From positions 868,001 to 932,000 of the forward strand of contig CAVZII010000005.1 in the NCBI GenBank assembly GCA_963775275.1: a stretch of 64,000 nt of DNA, given 5' to 3'. The stretch comes from JANWHQ01 sp963775275. Its GTDB lineage: Bacteria > Pseudomonadota > Alphaproteobacteria > Caulobacterales > Caulobacteraceae. The notes under the pieces are model-generated. The model saw only the letters and a list, made by a program, of their open reading frames with translations. It did no database searches and had not been told where the DNA came from. Shown here in pieces: positions 52,689 through 60,259 of the stretch; within the stretch, counting starts at the first letter, position 1; each line of letters opens with the position of its first letter. The position numbers and the translations under genes are program-made.

Positions 52689-53783
52689 ATGACCGCCGCC
52701 AGCCGCCTGCAGGACCTGATCGCGCTTGCGAAGGAGCCGTCGAGCGAGCGCCGGCGCGAGCTGCTGCGCCAGATCACGGATCTGTTCCTGGCCCAGGCGC
52801 CCGACCTGGGCTTCGGCCAGATGGCGCTGTTCGACGACGTGATGGGCCGAATCACCGCCGAAATGGAGGAGGCCGTCCGGGCCGAGCTGGCGCACAAGCT
52901 CGCCGTCACCCACGTGGCGCCGCCCAGAGTGCTGATGGGGCTGGCGGCCGACTCGATCGCGGTCGCCGGGCCGGTGCTGAGCCGGTCAGCCGCCCTGACC
53001 GAGGAGGATCTGGTCGAGCTGGCGAAGACCAAGGGGCAGGACCACCTGAGGGCGATTTCCCTCAGGCCGGCTGTGCCCAGGCAGGTCTCGGACGCCATCG
53101 TCGCGCGCGGGGACGACCGCACGCTCGGCGTCCTGCTGCGCAACGAGGGCGCGGTGCTGTCGCGCCAGGCCAGCGAGGCGGCCGTGGACCGCGCCCAGGC
53201 CAATCCGGACCTGCACGAGGCGGTCGTCGGACGCGCGAGCCTGCCGCCGGACCTGCTGAACGAGATGTATTTCGTGGTGGAAGCGCGGCTGCGCGAGAAG
53301 ATCATGGCCCGCAACGCGGCGCTCGATCCGCAGACGCTGGAAGCGGCGCTCGAGGCCGGGCGCAAGCGCCTGGCCGCCCGGGACGGCGCCCTGCCCGCCG
53401 ACTATGCGGCCGCGGAAGCCGAGATCGCCGAGCTGGCGGCCAAGGGCGCCCTGACGCCTGCGACGCTCACCGCCTTCCTGAGACAGGGCGAGACGACCAG
53501 GTTCACGTTCGCCCTGGCGAAGCTGGCGGATATCGACTTTCCGCTGGCCCGGCGGATCCTGGACGGCGGCCAGATCGATCCCCTGGCGATCGTCTGCAGG
53601 GCGGCCGGCTTCGACCGAGCCCTGTTCCTGACCTTCGCCGTCCTGATACTGCACAAGGACGCGGACGCCATGGGCCGCGCGCAGGAATACGGCGCGCTCT
53701 ATGGCCAGCTCACCCGCGAGGCGGCCCTGCGCGCCATCCGATTCTGGCGGCTGCGCCGGCAGGCCGGCGACCTGGCCGCCTGA
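52689..53783 (+). CDS. DUF2336 domain protein
   Basis: 364 aa. DUF2336 core with HEAT-like helical repeats: LGRITAEMEEAVRAELAHKLA-type (AEMEEAVRAELAHKLAVTHVAPPRVLMGLAADSIAVAGPVLSRSAALTEEDLVELAKTKGQDHLRAIS), then VPRQVSDAIVARGDDRTLGVLLRNEGAVLSRQASEAAVDRAQANPDLHEAVVGR. Found widely in alphaproteobacteria, often near PAS/kinase or motility genes; role unknown. Cytosolic. Fourteen bases after its stop begins a Caulobacteraceae-type repeat. Confidence 0.9.
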   Translation: MTAASRLQDLIALAKEPSSERRRELLRQITDLFLAQAPDLGFGQMALFDDVMGRITAEMEEAVRAELAHKLAVTHVAPPRVLMGLAADSIAVAGPVLSRSAALTEEDLVELAKTKGQDHLRAISLRPAVPRQVSDAIVARGDDRTLGVLLRNEGAVLSRQASEAAVDRAQANPDLHEAVVGRASLPPDLLNEMYFVVEARLREKIMARNAALDPQTLEAALEAGRKRLAARDGALPADYAAAEAEIAELAAKGALTPATLTAFLRQGETTRFTFALAKLADIDFPLARRILDGGQIDPLAIVCRAAGFDRALFLTFAVLILHKDADAMGRAQEYGALYGQLTREAALRAIRFWRLRRQAGDLAA

Positions 53784-53797
53784 TACAATCCTGGAAA

Positions 53798-53932
53798 CCA
53801 TCCGCTCCGATTGAATCGGCGCGGCGCTCTGGAGTCTTGATCTGTCGCGTTTTCCAGCGGCGACCCGGCGCCCACGGAGTTCTTCCTCCGGCCGACCTTC
53901 GGTCGGACCGGGGCGCCGCAAAGGGCTCTAGA
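53798..53932 (+). repeat. Dispersed ~135-bp repeat, family A copy 1
   Basis: Begins CCATCCGCTCCGATTGAATC and contains TCTTGATCTGTCGCGTTTTC, CCGGCCGACCTTCGGTCGGACCGG (a 12-bp-arm hairpin, CCGGCCGACC/GGTCGGACCGG-like) and ends GCCGCAAAGGGCTCTAG. It is closely similar and co-oriented to 58802-58934. An IS630 element is inserted at its terminal CTAG. Non-coding; lies between DUF2336 and the IS. Confidence 0.75.
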
Positions 53933-53943
53933 GCGGGACTCCA

Positions 53944-54510
53944 TTAGACGGAACCATATCCGGAGTTGATGAGGTAGTTGGCGCACTCCTGTGGTTCGAA
54001 GAGGTCGAGGAGCTGTCCGACCTTTCGCCATGTGGCTTCGACATCGCGGGGCTGGGCCTTTCTCATCAGGTGTTTGAGCTTGGCGAAGACCTGTTCGATG
54101 GGATTGAGGTCGGGGCTGTAGGGCGGCAGGAAGATCAGGTGAGCGCCTCTGGCGCGGATCGCGGCGCGGGCGGCCTTGCCCTTGTGGCTGCCGAGGTTGT
54201 CCATCACCACCACGTCGCCTTGCGAGAGCGTCGGGGCCAGGACGGTCTGGACGTAGAGCCTGAAGAGCTCGCCGTTGATCGGCCCGTCGATCACCCAGGG
54301 CGCGTCGATCCGGTCGTGGCGCAGGGCGGCGATGAAGGTGAGGGTCTTCCAGTGGCCGTAGGGCGCATAGCCCTTGAGCCGCTGGCCGCGGGGACCCCAG
54401 CCTCGCAGCGGCGCCATGTTGGTCTTCACCCAGGTCTCGTCGATGAACACCAGGCGGTCCGGCGCGATGCGGCCCTGATACGCCTTCCAGCGTGCGCGCC
54501 GGCGCGCCAC
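53944..54510 (-). CDS. IS630 transposase, C-terminal catalytic part
   Basis: 188 aa: VFIDETWVKTNMAPLRGWG (first D), VVVMDNLGSHKG (second D), FLPPYSPDLNPIEQVFAKLKHLMR (final E). This is the complete DDE triad of IS630/Tc1-mariner transposases. Separate from the N-terminal frame by a break at an A8 run; full-length enzyme would need a frame change there. The C-terminus ends close to the inner edge of the terminal repeat. Confidence 0.88.
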   Translation of the reverse strand: MARRRARWKAYQGRIAPDRLVFIDETWVKTNMAPLRGWGPRGQRLKGYAPYGHWKTLTFIAALRHDRIDAPWVIDGPINGELFRLYVQTVLAPTLSQGDVVVMDNLGSHKGKAARAAIRARGAHLIFLPPYSPDLNPIEQVFAKLKHLMRKAQPRDVEATWRKVGQLLDLFEPQECANYLINSGYGSV

Positions 54511-54511
54511 G

Positions 54512-54910
54512 TCAGGGCGACTTTGCTCCTGGGGCAGCAGACTTTTTTTTGAAGCTCAGCCCTTCGGCGTGAAGGAACACCCACACCGCCCGCGGCTGGG
54601 TCTTTATCCCCCGCTCGGCCAGCTCCGCGGTCAGGCCCCGCAGCGTGACCGGCCCGGACGCCACGCGCTCGCGCAGCCACTGCGCGCACTCGCCAGACAG
54701 CGTCCGGGGCTTGTAGCCGCCGATCTGAGCCGGAGCCAACGACCCCGTCTCACGCTCGCGCCTTGTCCACTTCGACACGCACGAGGGGCTGATCTGAAGC
54801 GCCGCCGCGATCTGGCGGTGCGTCTGGCCCGCCGCCTTGCGCGCCAGCGCCCGCTCACGAAGATCCAAAGAGTAGGGAGCCGTCATCCAAGCTGGCCTCC
54901 CGCCCAGCAT
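54512..54910 (-). CDS. IS630 transposase, N-terminal DNA-binding part
   Basis: 132 aa. MTAPYSLDLRERALARKAAGQTHRQIAAALQISPSCVSKWTRRERETGSLAP is the paired HTH of IS630 transposases, and GLTAELAERGIKTQPRAVWVFLHAEGLSFKKKS leads into the catalytic part. After FKKK the frame ends within 10 codons. With seven instead of eight A, KKSLLPQEQSRPDVARRR would continue directly into the catalytic frame. So the element is split by a homopolymer (A8), a classic site for transcriptional slippage or frameshift. Confidence 0.85.
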   Translation of the reverse strand: MLGGRPAWMTAPYSLDLRERALARKAAGQTHRQIAAALQISPSCVSKWTRRERETGSLAPAQIGGYKPRTLSGECAQWLRERVASGPVTLRGLTAELAERGIKTQPRAVWVFLHAEGLSFKKKSAAPGAKSP

Positions 54911-54971
54911 GGATGGTGAATCAGATCACCCCCGATTTGGGAATCCCGATTCCGTCAAAACGCGACGTGCT

Positions 54972-55136
54972 CTAGCGCACGATTCCGAAGTTCGCCAGCG
55001 CATTTGCAAGGCGGATGCGAACTTCGGAATCGATAAGGACACTAGCAAATGTATGATTCTAGTGTGGTTTACGGATCAGAAGTTCGCAGCCGAGGGCGCC
55101 GCCATCATCATGCGAACTTCTGATCCACCACACTAG
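54972..55136 (-). repeat. Double-hairpin CTAG-bounded repeat, copy 2
   Basis: Reverse complement of the 11815-11980 element with 120 bases in a row identical; differences are confined to the far arm of module 2. The inner stems CGATTCCGAAGTTCGC/GCGAACTTCGGAATCG and GGATCAGAAGTTCGCA/TGCGAACTTCTGATCC are intact. The terminal CTAG next to the IS supplied the TA target for IS630. The other terminal CTAG supplies the TAG stop codon of the neighbouring minus-strand gene. Confidence 0.85.
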
Positions 55137-56455
55137 GAGCTGACCGCCATCTCGCGCAGGGCCTGCAGCCCCGCCTGAGCCTGCACGGCCAGGCGGTGCA
55201 GCCCCCGCTCGCCGAAGACGTCCAGGGCGGAGGCCAGGGCGTCGCCGGCGCGGGCGCGCTCGCCGCGGTCGGGGCCCCCGAGCCTTAGCCGCGCAATGTA
55301 GACCCGCGCGAGGTTCAGCTGCAGCACCGCCCAGGCGAGCGGGTCGAGCGGCGCCTTGACCGCCGCGAGCTCGCCCCTGAGGGCCGCCTCGGCCTCGTCC
55401 AGGGCGAAGGGATCGGCCGCCGCCTCGGCGCGACGGACCAGGCAGGCGGCGCGGTCCTGGACGGCGACGGCGTGCAGCGCCGCGCCCGACGTCAGCTTGA
55501 GCGCCGCCAGGGCCTTGCCATAGGCCGCGAGCGCCTTGTCGAAGGCGACGTCGCTCGCCCCCGCCTCGCCGAGTGCGTTGAACAGCAGGCCCCGGCCGTG
55601 CTGCAGCCGCGCCCAGTCCATGGGCGAGTGGTCCGGCGGCGTGAGCTCGAGCGCCGAGTCCAGGGCCTCGACGCCGTCCAGAAGGTCGGCGAGGTCCGCC
55701 CTCTCCTCGCCCAGGCGCAGCAGCGCCATGGCCCGCAGCTCATGCACGCGGGCCAGGCTCAAGGGGTGGTAGGCCTCGTCGAGGCCTTCGGCGGCTTTCG
55801 CGAGGTCGGAGAGGGCCGCCTCGATGAGCTGCGGCTGGTGCAGGCGTGCGCCGGCGCCGGTCAGGACATCCGCCCGCTCGGCGCGAAGGCGCGCGGCCGC
55901 CAGGGCCTCGTCGCGGCCCTTCAGCGCCCCGAGCACCCGGTCGAACGCCGAGGCGGCGAGCTTGACCTCGGCGAGGTCGCCGCCGGCCAGGACGCGCCGG
56001 GCGGCGAGCCGCGCCTTGAGGCCGCGGACCATCGTCCCGCGTCCGCCGTCCTTCAGAAGGAACTCGACGGCGACGAAGAGCCCCTCGTCGGCGTACAGGT
56101 CCAGGCTCGCCAGCGCCGCCTCGGCCTGGGCGCAGATCGCGCGCTCGAGCATGCGCGCGCGCCCGGACTCCCGGGCGAGCCCCGCGGCCTGCTCGGCCAG
56201 GGCGGCGGCCTTTCGCAGGGCCGCAAGATCACCGGTGCGCCGGCCAAGCTCGCGCCACACGGCGGACGCCTCGGTCTGGCGAAGCGCCCGGTCGCGCACC
56301 CCGATACGGCCGGCGGCCACGTCGGCCGACCTGGCTTCGGCGGTGAGGAGCTTGATGTCGAGGAGCTCGAGCAGGGCGGCGTCGCCGAGACTGAGGCCGT
56401 CGCGGGGCCGCTCTGGCGCGAAGAACCGTCTCAGCTCGCGGCCGATCTCGAACAT
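55133..56455 (-). CDS. TPR-like helical protein of unknown function
   Basis: 440 aa: MFEIGRELRRFFAPERPRDGLSLGDAALLELLDI, then repeating ~34-40-residue helix pairs (AVWRELGRRTGDLAALRKAAALAEQAAGLARESG, FNALGEAGASDVAFDKALAAYGKALAAL, AVLQLNLARVYIARLRLG). These look like degenerate tetratricopeptide repeats. No signal peptide or membrane segment. Its TAG stop is provided by the edge of repeat B copy 2, so the last residue(s) may have been altered by insertion. Interaction scaffold inferred; partners unknown. Confidence 0.75.
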   Translation of the reverse strand: MFEIGRELRRFFAPERPRDGLSLGDAALLELLDIKLLTAEARSADVAAGRIGVRDRALRQTEASAVWRELGRRTGDLAALRKAAALAEQAAGLARESGRARMLERAICAQAEAALASLDLYADEGLFVAVEFLLKDGGRGTMVRGLKARLAARRVLAGGDLAEVKLAASAFDRVLGALKGRDEALAAARLRAERADVLTGAGARLHQPQLIEAALSDLAKAAEGLDEAYHPLSLARVHELRAMALLRLGEERADLADLLDGVEALDSALELTPPDHSPMDWARLQHGRGLLFNALGEAGASDVAFDKALAAYGKALAALKLTSGAALHAVAVQDRAACLVRRAEAAADPFALDEAEAALRGELAAVKAPLDPLAWAVLQLNLARVYIARLRLGGPDRGERARAGDALASALDVFGERGLHRLAVQAQAGLQALREMAVSS

Positions 56456-56613
56456 GCGCCATTTCCGCCTTCAGCTGTCCCACGTCGGCACGGTCGACGC
56501 AGAGTCAACGCACGACGAGCAAGGCTGGAGCCGCGCGCCGACGCTCATGATTAAGAAGAGGTTAACGCGTTACTCGTCAACCCGCCTCGGGACGCGGCGG
56601 CGAAGGCGGCCGA

Positions 56614-58206
56614 TCAGGCCCGCTCGCGGGTGGCGGCGAAGCCCACCTTGGGGAACCGGTCGGCGACGTAGCCGATCTCCCACTGGGACTTGGCCAGGAA
56701 CACGGGCTGGCCATCGATGTCCTCGGCCATCGCCGAGCGGTGCTTGGAGCCGAAGTCCTCCACGTCCGCGCGCTCGCCGGTGAGCCAGCGCGCCTCGGCG
56801 TAGGGGGCGGGCTCGAAGACGATGTCCAGGGCGTACTCGCCGGACAGGCGGTCGGCCATCACCTCGAGCTGCAGCTGGCCGACCGCGCCCACCACGAAAT
56901 CGGCGCCGATGATCGGGCGGAAGAGCTGGGTGACCCCCTCCTCGGCCAGGCCCTCGAGCGCCCTCTTCAGGTGCTTGGCCTTCAGGGGATCCTTCACGCG
57001 CACGCGCTGCAGGATCTCGGGCGCGAAGTTGGGCAGGCCGGCGAAGCGCACCTGGCCGGTCTCGGACAGGGAATCGCCGACCCTGAGGACGCCGTGGTTG
57101 GGGATGCCGATGACGTCGCCGGCGAAGGCCTCCTCGGCGAGCTCGCGCTCGGCGGCGAAGAACAGCATGGGGTTGTGCACGCCGATCTGGCGGCCGGTGT
57201 TCTGGACCTTCAGCTTCATGCCGCGCGTGAACCGGCCCGAGCACAGCCGCACCATGGCGATGCGGTCGCGGTGGTTGGGATCCATGTTCGCCTGGACCTT
57301 GAAGACGAAGCCCGCCACCTCCTGATCGCCCGGCGCGACGTGGGTCTCCTCGCCCTGGCGGCTCACCCGCACCAGGCCCGGCGGCGGGGCGTAGGCGGCG
57401 AGGCCCTCCAGCAGCTGCAGCACGCCGAAGCGGCGAAGCGCCGAGCCGAAGAAGACCGGCGTCATGTGCCCTTCGAGGAAAGCCTCCGGATCGAAGGGCT
57501 TGGCCGCCTCCTGCACCAGGAGCGCGCCTTCCTCGGCCTCCTCCAGCTCGTCCGGCTCCAGGTGATGGACGATGGCGTTGGACTTGAGCGGCACGGGCTC
57601 GGCGGACTCCGGCTCGCCGCCCCGCGCGTAGGGCAGGAGGCTGTGGGTCTTGAGGTCGACCACGCCCTTGAACCGGCTCCCCGAGCCCGCGGGCCAGTAG
57701 AGCGGCGCCGGGTCCAGCGCCAGCTTGGCGGCGATCTCGTCGAGCAGGGCGAAGGGATCCAGCGCCTCGCGGTCCATCTTGTTGATGAAGGTGAGGATCG
57801 GGATGTCGCGCAGGCGGCAGACTTCGAACAGCTTGAGCGTCTGGGGCTCGATTCCCTTGGCCGCGTCCAGCACCATCACCGCCGCGTCCGCCGCGGTCAG
57901 GGTCCGGTAGGTGTCTTCGGAGAAGTCCTCGTGGCCGGGCGTGTCGAGCAGGTTGAAGACCAGGCCGTCGTGCTCGAAGGTCATGACGCTGGCGGTGACC
58001 GAGATGCCGCGCTCGCGCTCGATCTTCATCCAGTCCGAGCGGGTGCGGCGCTGCTCGCCGCGGGCGCGCACGGCGCCGGCCAGGCGGATGGCCCCGGCGC
58101 TGAAGAGCAGATTCTCCGTGAGCGTCGTCTTGCCCGCGTCCGGGTGCGAGATGATCGCGAAGGTGCGGCGGCGCGCGGCTTCGGCGGCGGGGGAGGAAGC
58201 AGGCAT
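56614..58206 (-). CDS. prfC: Peptide chain release factor 3
   Basis: 530 aa GTPase. G1 SHPDAGKTTLTEN, G2 region RGISVTASVMTFEHDG, G3 DTPGHEDFSEDTYRTL, G4 NKMDREALDP; domains II and III in the usual RF3 order (YAPPPGLVR, QLEVMADRLSGEYALDIVFE). It releases RF1/RF2 from the ribosome after peptide release. Full usual length. Single gene; gap upstream to the 127-aa gene on the same strand is ~56 bases. Confidence 0.95.
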   Translation of the reverse strand: MPASSPAAEAARRRTFAIISHPDAGKTTLTENLLFSAGAIRLAGAVRARGEQRRTRSDWMKIERERGISVTASVMTFEHDGLVFNLLDTPGHEDFSEDTYRTLTAADAAVMVLDAAKGIEPQTLKLFEVCRLRDIPILTFINKMDREALDPFALLDEIAAKLALDPAPLYWPAGSGSRFKGVVDLKTHSLLPYARGGEPESAEPVPLKSNAIVHHLEPDELEEAEEGALLVQEAAKPFDPEAFLEGHMTPVFFGSALRRFGVLQLLEGLAAYAPPPGLVRVSRQGEETHVAPGDQEVAGFVFKVQANMDPNHRDRIAMVRLCSGRFTRGMKLKVQNTGRQIGVHNPMLFFAAERELAEEAFAGDVIGIPNHGVLRVGDSLSETGQVRFAGLPNFAPEILQRVRVKDPLKAKHLKRALEGLAEEGVTQLFRPIIGADFVVGAVGQLQLEVMADRLSGEYALDIVFEPAPYAEARWLTGERADVEDFGSKHRSAMAEDIDGQPVFLAKSQWEIGYVADRFPKVGFAATRERA

Positions 58207-58262
58207 GGGGGGCGCAGGTAATGTCCGCGCCGGCCCTTGTCACCCCCGCTCGAGCAGAGAGG

Positions 58263-58646
58263 TCAGGCCGCCGAGGCCCTCGCCCAGACCAAGCGGTCGG
58301 CCAGCGCCGAGGTCAGCCGTCCCGCCTGCTGGTCCTGGTGCAGCTGGGCGAGAAGATCCACGTCCAGGCTCGCCAGGCGAACGGCCACCTGCTCGGGCCA
58401 GCTGCCGCGCGAGGGCGAGACGAAGAGGGCCGCATTCACTTCGGGCGCCTTGGAGACGATCAGCGAAGCAAGCCGGCGCGCGCGCTCGGGAATCCGGTGC
58501 TGCAGTCGCGGTTCCTCGGCGAAGATCTCGCGGCCCAGGCGCTCGACGTGATCCAGCGTCAGGGCGGAGAACCGGCGCGCGACCATCGGCGGGGTCAGGA
58601 GCTGGAGCTCCAGGGTCAGGACGACGTCGTTGAGCAGGAAATACAT
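58263..58646 (-). CDS. Short hypothetical protein, helical
   Basis: 127 aa from MYFLLNDVVLTLELQLLTPP. Soluble; helical segments (RFSALTLDHVERLGREIFAEEPRLQHRIPERARRLASLIVSKAPEVNAALF). The pattern is compatible with a small regulatory or scaffold protein; no family recognised. Upstream is a repeat of family A, whose sequence contributes nothing to the frame. Precedes prfC on the same strand. Confidence 0.65.
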   Translation of the reverse strand: MYFLLNDVVLTLELQLLTPPMVARRFSALTLDHVERLGREIFAEEPRLQHRIPERARRLASLIVSKAPEVNAALFVSPSRGSWPEQVAVRLASLDVDLLAQLHQDQQAGRLTSALADRLVWARASAA

Positions 58647-58801
58647 CACAGGCCCCCCGGGCCCAATCCCGGGCACTTCGGGATGATGCGGCATGCAGGC
58701 TTTCGCGCCGGTTTAAGAAGTCGGTAAATCCTGGGTACGGCTAAGCTCGCGGCTCGCGCGCCCTGGCAGGCCCTGGAAGGAAGGCGGCGGCCGCTAAAGC
58801 G

Positions 58802-58934
58802 CCATCCGCTGCGATCGAATTGGAGCGGCGCTCCAGAGACTTGATTTGTCGCGTCTTCCAACGGCGAACCGGCGTCCGCTGCGGTCATCCTCCGGCCGAC
58901 CTTCGGTGGGACCGGGGAGCCGCAAAGCGCCTAG
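58802..58934 (+). repeat. Dispersed ~133-bp repeat, family A copy 2
   Basis: Same landmarks as copy 1: CCATCCGCTGCGAT, GCGGCGCTCCAGAG, CTTGATTTGTCGCGTCTTCC, CCGGCCGACCTTCGG, and GCCGCAAAGCGCCTAG at the end. The terminal CTAG is used as the TAG stop codon of the DUF1491 gene. An 8-base direct repeat AAAGCGCC flanks the element (58796-58803 and 58924-58931), which could be a target-site duplication. Confidence 0.72.
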
Positions 58935-59263
58935 CTCTCGTCGACGGACTCGGTGAGGAAATGGCGTCCCTGGGTGTCCTCGATCTCGACCACCCAGAGA
59001 TCCGGATCCACGCGCCGGGCGCGCTCCACGTAGGCGTCGAGCTCGGCTTCGGCCTCGGCCCTGGCCGGCCGCATCCACATCCTCTCGCCGTCGGCGCCGA
59101 CCGCCTCGGCGTAGAGCCGCGCGGTCCCCTTGCGGCGGTCCAGCACCTTGACCAGCACGGCGCCGGCGCGCGGGTCGCCCTTGTGCGCGACCGTGGCGAA
59201 GGCGCCGGCGAGCTCGGCCCTGCGGATCAGCGCGCCGACCCAGACGTCGGTGGAGAGGATCAT
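58931..59263 (-). CDS. DUF1491 family protein
   Basis: 110 aa: MILSTDVWVGALIRRAELAGAFATVAHKGDPRAGAVLVKVLDRRKGTARLYAEA, then WMRPARAEAEAELDAYVERARRVDPDLWVVEIEDTQGRHFL. This is the characteristic layout of DUF1491 (alphaproteobacterial, small, cytosolic, no known function). The TAG stop lies in the adjoining repeat A copy 2. Confidence 0.9.
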   Translation of the reverse strand: MILSTDVWVGALIRRAELAGAFATVAHKGDPRAGAVLVKVLDRRKGTARLYAEAVGADGERMWMRPARAEAEAELDAYVERARRVDPDLWVVEIEDTQGRHFLTESVDES

Positions 59264-59345
59264 CGGCGGCTCCCGGCGTAACCGTCCGGCAAGGACGCAG
59301 ACCTAGAGTGGCCGCGAGCTTAAACCAATCAGAGACATCAGCGAC

Positions 59346-60248
59346 ATGGCGAGCACGCGCGGGCCCGGCGGCCCGCTACTGGGTCTTTGTCTCGCGCTCG
59401 CCGCGCCCCTGGCGGCGTCGGCCGCGCCGGCGGACGTCTATTACGAGCGCGCCCTGATGAGCGCGGCGGATGCGCGCTGCCGCCTGTTCGCCCCGGAGAT
59501 CGGCGCGGCCCTGAGGGCCGGGCGCGCGCAGGCCCGCGGCGCAGCGCTGCGCGCCGGCGATGACGCGGCCAGGCTGGCGGCCGTAGCGTCCGCCGCCGAG
59601 GCGCGAGCGGCGGGGGTCGCCTGCGGCTCGCCCGACCTGAAGGTCGCGGCCGGACGGGTGCGCTCCGCCTTCGAAGGCTACACGCGGCTGGTGAGGATGA
59701 GCTTTCCCGGCGACCTTTCGAGCTGGACCGCCGACCGCGGCTCTTCGGCCAAGGGCGCGACATGGCGGCTCTATCAGGACGCGCAGATGGGACAGGCCAC
59801 GGTCAGGTTCGGCCTGGCCGGCGACCGCACCGGCGCGCCCCAGCTGGTGGCGGCGGAGGCCGATCCCGGCGCCGAGCCCTACGGCGCGCGCCTGGTGATG
59901 CGCGATCCGGCCCGCGCGCCCGAGCCCTATCTGAACGTGCTGAAGGTCAGCGCCGCGGCCCGCATCCCGCTGAAGGACCGGACCCCGCCGCGCACGGCGG
60001 CCCGGGTCTTCAACGCCGAGGCGCGCGCGAGCGCGGACGCGACCATGCTGCTGCCCGGCCAGCACTCGGCCATCGCCTTCCGCTTTCCCGCCGCGGCGGC
60101 TTCGGCGCTCGCCGCGCTCGACCCGCGCGAGGCGGTGACGCTGGAGTTCCTCTATGCGGGCGGCGCCCGCGACGAGGTGCGCCAGAGCTACATCGAGGTC
60201 GGTGATTTCGCCGCCGGCCAGGCCTTCCTGGACGCCGGCCCGAAGTAG
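59346..60248 (+). CDS. Exported hypothetical protein
   Basis: 300 aa: signal peptide MASTRGPGGPLLGLCLALAAPLAASAAP, then YYERALMSAADARCRLFAPEIGAALRAGRAQARGAALRAGDD, one Cys pair (CRLF ... ACGSP) and a beta-rich C-terminal half (RLYQDAQMGQATVRFGLAGDRTG, EAVTLEFLYAGGARDEVRQSYIEVGDFAAGQAF). Periplasmic. No named domain recognised. It converges with the sensor kinase. Confidence 0.75.
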   Translation: MASTRGPGGPLLGLCLALAAPLAASAAPADVYYERALMSAADARCRLFAPEIGAALRAGRAQARGAALRAGDDAARLAAVASAAEARAAGVACGSPDLKVAAGRVRSAFEGYTRLVRMSFPGDLSSWTADRGSSAKGATWRLYQDAQMGQATVRFGLAGDRTGAPQLVAAEADPGAEPYGARLVMRDPARAPEPYLNVLKVSAAARIPLKDRTPPRTAARVFNAEARASADATMLLPGQHSAIAFRFPAAAASALAALDPREAVTLEFLYAGGARDEVRQSYIEVGDFAAGQAFLDAGPK

Positions 60249-60259
60249 CGCACGGCGGG

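Larger units (their letters stand above)
53932..54972 (-). mobile_element. IS630-family insertion sequence, 1041 bp
   Basis: Two overlapping/adjacent reading frames for an IS630 transposase. Imperfect terminal repeats (AGAGC....TT.GACGGAA on both ends, about 18 of 24 matching) are flanked by TA dinucleotides (53930-53931 and 54973-54974), the IS630 target duplication. Removing the element rejoins repeat A to the CTAG end of repeat B copy 2. Confidence 0.8.

Noticed and set aside
53699..54031. Small reading frames across repeat A and the IS edge (peptides like ENATDQDSRAPRRFNRSGW)
   Set aside because: These peptides are translations of a dispersed repeat; the same sense appears at the other copy near 58800. 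No start signal or conserved domain.
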